Assembly: GCA_905250885.1 (NCBI GenBank) | Contig: CAJNOQ010000550.1 | Span: 1-47,205, forward strand | DNA from: Didymodactylos carnosus | Taxonomy: Eukaryota > Rotifera > Eurotatoria > Philodinida > Philodinidae | Direction of reading: 5' to 3' | Length of the DNA stretch: 47,205 nt | In this document: positions 44,722 through 47,205 of the stretch, piece after piece | Position numbering within the stretch: the stretch's first letter is position 1 | How the letters are laid out: each line of letters opens with the position of its first letter | The notes under the pieces: generated by a model | Seen by the model: the letters and a program-made list of their open reading frames with translations, nothing else | The model's database searches: none | Told to the model about the DNA's origin: nothing | Position numbers and translations under genes: made by a program

Positions 44722-47205
44722 CCAGAGCCCCGGAATTACCCAATTGTAAAGTTTTCAAGAATCTGACCAAATGGAAATTGAGGCATTAAAGTATACTTAA
44801 AACAACTGATAAAGATGAATTCAATCGTTCACTACTTAACGCCATCTTAAAGAGAGCCCACTGACTTCTCCCATAATAAAGGTTACTATCAGTTTCCAGC
44901 GATTAACTTCCTACTAAAGTGTAAAGTAGCGATTTATAAGACGCGTATGACTGTATTAGAATCGTGTCTGTATGGCCCGTTGTTCCTCGAGCCTAAGTGC
45001 TCCGTTTTCAGAGTACCCTATTCTATGTTTCTTAATGTATTTATATAATACAATTTAAACCACGAAAGAAGTACATGAATTCTTTGATCAAACGAGTAAA
45101 ATGGATAAGAAAAAATGTCCATTAGACACTCAAGAAATTTAATAATACAAAATAACACTGTGAGATTGGACCACAAGTTATTAGCGAATGTCTCTTTCAA
45201 GACCCTTCAAAATACGCAATAAATATCATCATTTGTTATGTTAAAAGAAATTGAACTAGCAAATTTTGTACTGTTTGAAAAACTCCACAAAGTGAACTAC
45301 TGTTCACTCTATGACCTTATACAACTATGTTTAATTGTGTTCTCCACTTCCACGAAGTGTGACAAAGCTGCCAAGTCATTTCAAGAAAAATTTTCCCCGA
45401 GTCAATGGTTAAGAGGGACCTCACTAGATTCAGCTTTGGCTCCTGAATATCGAGCCACTTAAAGGTACACTCTAATTTTGATAATAAAAGAATTATAACT
45501 TCCGAAGGAGAATTTTGTTTTCGACTAAACGTTCAGAGTTTCTACGTTACGTGTTACGCTTTACCGTAACATTTTCACCCTTTTAGCATGACATTGTTAC
45601 ACATTTACCGTAACATTTCGGGACAGTGTATACAAGTCTGGTCTTGTTTAAAGCTATATTGACGGAGATATAGTATTTTTATTGATCAGGATATATTTTT
45701 AAAAGTCCTTTTTTTTTCAGTTTATCCAATGGTTTTCCTGCTTCTCGTCCTCACACAATATACGGGAAACAGATATAGACGCGCAGCAATCATGGTGTAC
45801 ATTCAATGATGAAAGGCATTTTCCAGAAAAGTAGAAGGATATTGAAAAAAAGATTTTTTATTACACTGGTATCACATAGGTGCCCATCGTTCAAACTTCT
45901 TAGTTTTCTCAGGAACCATGCAGCGTCAAGCCTTAAAAAACATACAGTCATACACACCTTATAAATCTCTACTTTATCCTAATAGGACGTTAATTACTTG
46001 AAAATTTTAAAAACCGTAAATATCTCTTCATTTTTCGAGCTGGTCACTCATTGCATTGTTGTTTTCGGAAAAAGCATCCCCATACATTTTATAATAGTGC
46101 AGGTTTAAAGTATATTTGCATTGTCCTGTTTTGATGGAACTATAGTTCTTTGAAAAGTCTTTACTTGTTTTAAGAATCCTTTATGTAATCTGTTATGATA
46201 CAGATAACTTTGTTTTCTGTTACAATTTTATTTTGTATAGATTGAAAGAAAACAGAAAAATTCGATTAGTATCGATCATCACTTTCATTCATTATGAGAG
46301 CTGAAAAAATCGACTTCTATCGCGCCAGACGGATTCAGCTGAAATTTTGGGCAATGAATAACGACTATTAGTTGTAAGTGAGTAGCGTTTAGTCCCATTG
46401 AACACAGGGTTGTTGAACAAAAGTGATTGTTTCGAAGAAACGACAACGTCTATCCTGATTCTTCATGATTTAAAGCTGTTTTAGAACATGTTTGCCGCGT
46501 TAATAGTATTAAGGCATGAACAGTGACCTATTCCGAATACATATTCAGACATATCTGAACACGTGCTCGAAAAGCTTTCCGGCTTACCGCACATATCATA
46601 ACAAAGTTTCGAATCTCGTCATGGCTCGAGAGCCAATTTCAATTAGTTTTTCTAAAAGGGTTTATAACGGAGTTAGTATGGTCATATATGCGTTAGTTTT
46701 CTAAATCGTTTCTAAAAAAATTTCTTTGGACAGTGAAACCTGTATCAGAACTGCAATTTCACTTGAGCCATATACAGACAGACGTAGATGGATCAATTTC
46801 AATTCGACTTCCAGTTTGGATATAGCCAATAGGATAGAAGTTGTAATGTTTTTTTATCACAGTTTTGTTATATCTAGAGATGTCGTTGAGTTCACTGACT
46901 CCGAATATATTATTAGTTTTTTTAAAAATTGAAAGGTACGCGAGAAAAAGCATACTTTCTTTCTGTATGTCAACCTGTATGACTGTCAGTAAAGACCAAG
47001 TCGACCTTTGTTCAAATATTTGTCGTGGTCTTTCCATGAAAAACATTTAGTTTAAGCATCTTTTACGCTTTCATAAATATGTTTGATACAATACTTTTAA
47101 TATACTTTTATTCGTACAATTATTATACAATTAGATAGCTAAACGTTCTTCATCAGTAGCAACAAAGTTAGAAAAATATTTCCATTGAAATCAAAAAGCA
47201 CACGT
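44722..47205. other. Gene-free right end
   Basis: Several ORFs of about 60-95 codons (45238-45462, 46516-46704, 46726-46932, 46759-47046 minus) show no recognisable domain or splice-linked continuation. Near 45545-45630 the motif TTACCGTAACATTT occurs twice with related GTTAC fragments. I see no RNA gene or structured element beyond this. Confidence 0.45.

Noticed and set aside
45540..45635. Possible tandem repeat with TTACCGTAACATTT
   Set aside because: Only two clear copies with irregular flanks; too little to call a structured repeat.
46516..47046. Three overlapping ORFs at the right end
   Set aside because: No domain, no splice continuation and overlapping on opposite strands; possibly an old repeat but no evidence for a gene.
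1..47205. tRNA, rRNA and CRISPR arrays
   Set aside because: No tRNA-like T-arm/anticodon arrangement, rRNA core or regularly spaced identical repeats were found by eye; the genome is eukaryotic, so CRISPR is not expected.

Overview
This is nuclear DNA from an invertebrate animal. It is AT-rich, and the coding sequence is cut by many short GT-AG introns, mostly about 55-75 nt. Genes are separated by long non-coding stretches full of small non-autonomous transposons. The best-defined gene is a metazoan Brahma/BRG1 chromatin remodeller. The small introns, AT-rich codon use and dense foldback/MITE content fit a bdelloid rotifer (Rotaria- or Didymodactylos-like), but this is a guess at moderate confidence; no sequence here settles the taxon. 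Exon models were built by hand from splice signals and phase.

Layout. 1-8.9 kb: no supportable gene. It holds a foldback element (3882-4073) and two inverted copies of one repeat family (4586-5886 and 6067-6681). The first copy carries a 990-bp insertion whose ends start CACAGTG and which is flanked by a 5-bp duplication (Transib/RAG-like). The second carries a 322-bp hAT-like MITE with an almost perfect 8-bp duplication. A 35-bp-arm hairpin lies at 7929-8003. 8.9-24.6 kb, plus strand: a gene with 18 common coding exons encoding ankyrin repeats, an F5/8 type C (discoidin) domain, a SAM-like domain and an unclassified C-terminal module. Its last common donor (14390/14391) can join in frame to any of three terminal exons: a 4-codon tail (14578), an 856-residue disordered tail (18270-20839) or a 658-residue disordered tail with three 56-residue repeats (22640-24618). 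A decayed minus-strand gene fragment and a 0.5-kb foldback lie inside the long intron. 26.8-29.2 kb: a 5'-truncated, dead LINE on the minus strand, flanked by two 172-bp direct copies of the same sequence, which looks like an exceptionally long target-site duplication. 29.2-33.7 kb: repeats, including a CpG-dense CGAG-rich element. 33.7-34.4 kb, plus strand: an intronless gene for a membrane-anchored protein with two HxT motifs (2H phosphoesterase type). 35.4-42.2 kb, minus strand: a complete 21-exon SMARCA2/4 (Brahma/BRG1) gene of 1533 codons with QLQ, HSA, BRK, SNF2 helicase, SnAC and bromodomain regions, one GC-AG intron and one intron holding a MITE with a 5-bp duplication. 42.2-47.2 kb: repeats, with two more foldback elements and no supportable gene.

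The three genes are not an operon and have no obvious joint function. The SWI/SNF ATPase is nuclear housekeeping. The ankyrin-discoidin-SAM gene looks like an intracellular scaffold whose C-terminal tail is chosen by alternative terminal exon use. The 2H protein is probably an RNA or nucleotide phosphoesterase held at a membrane.
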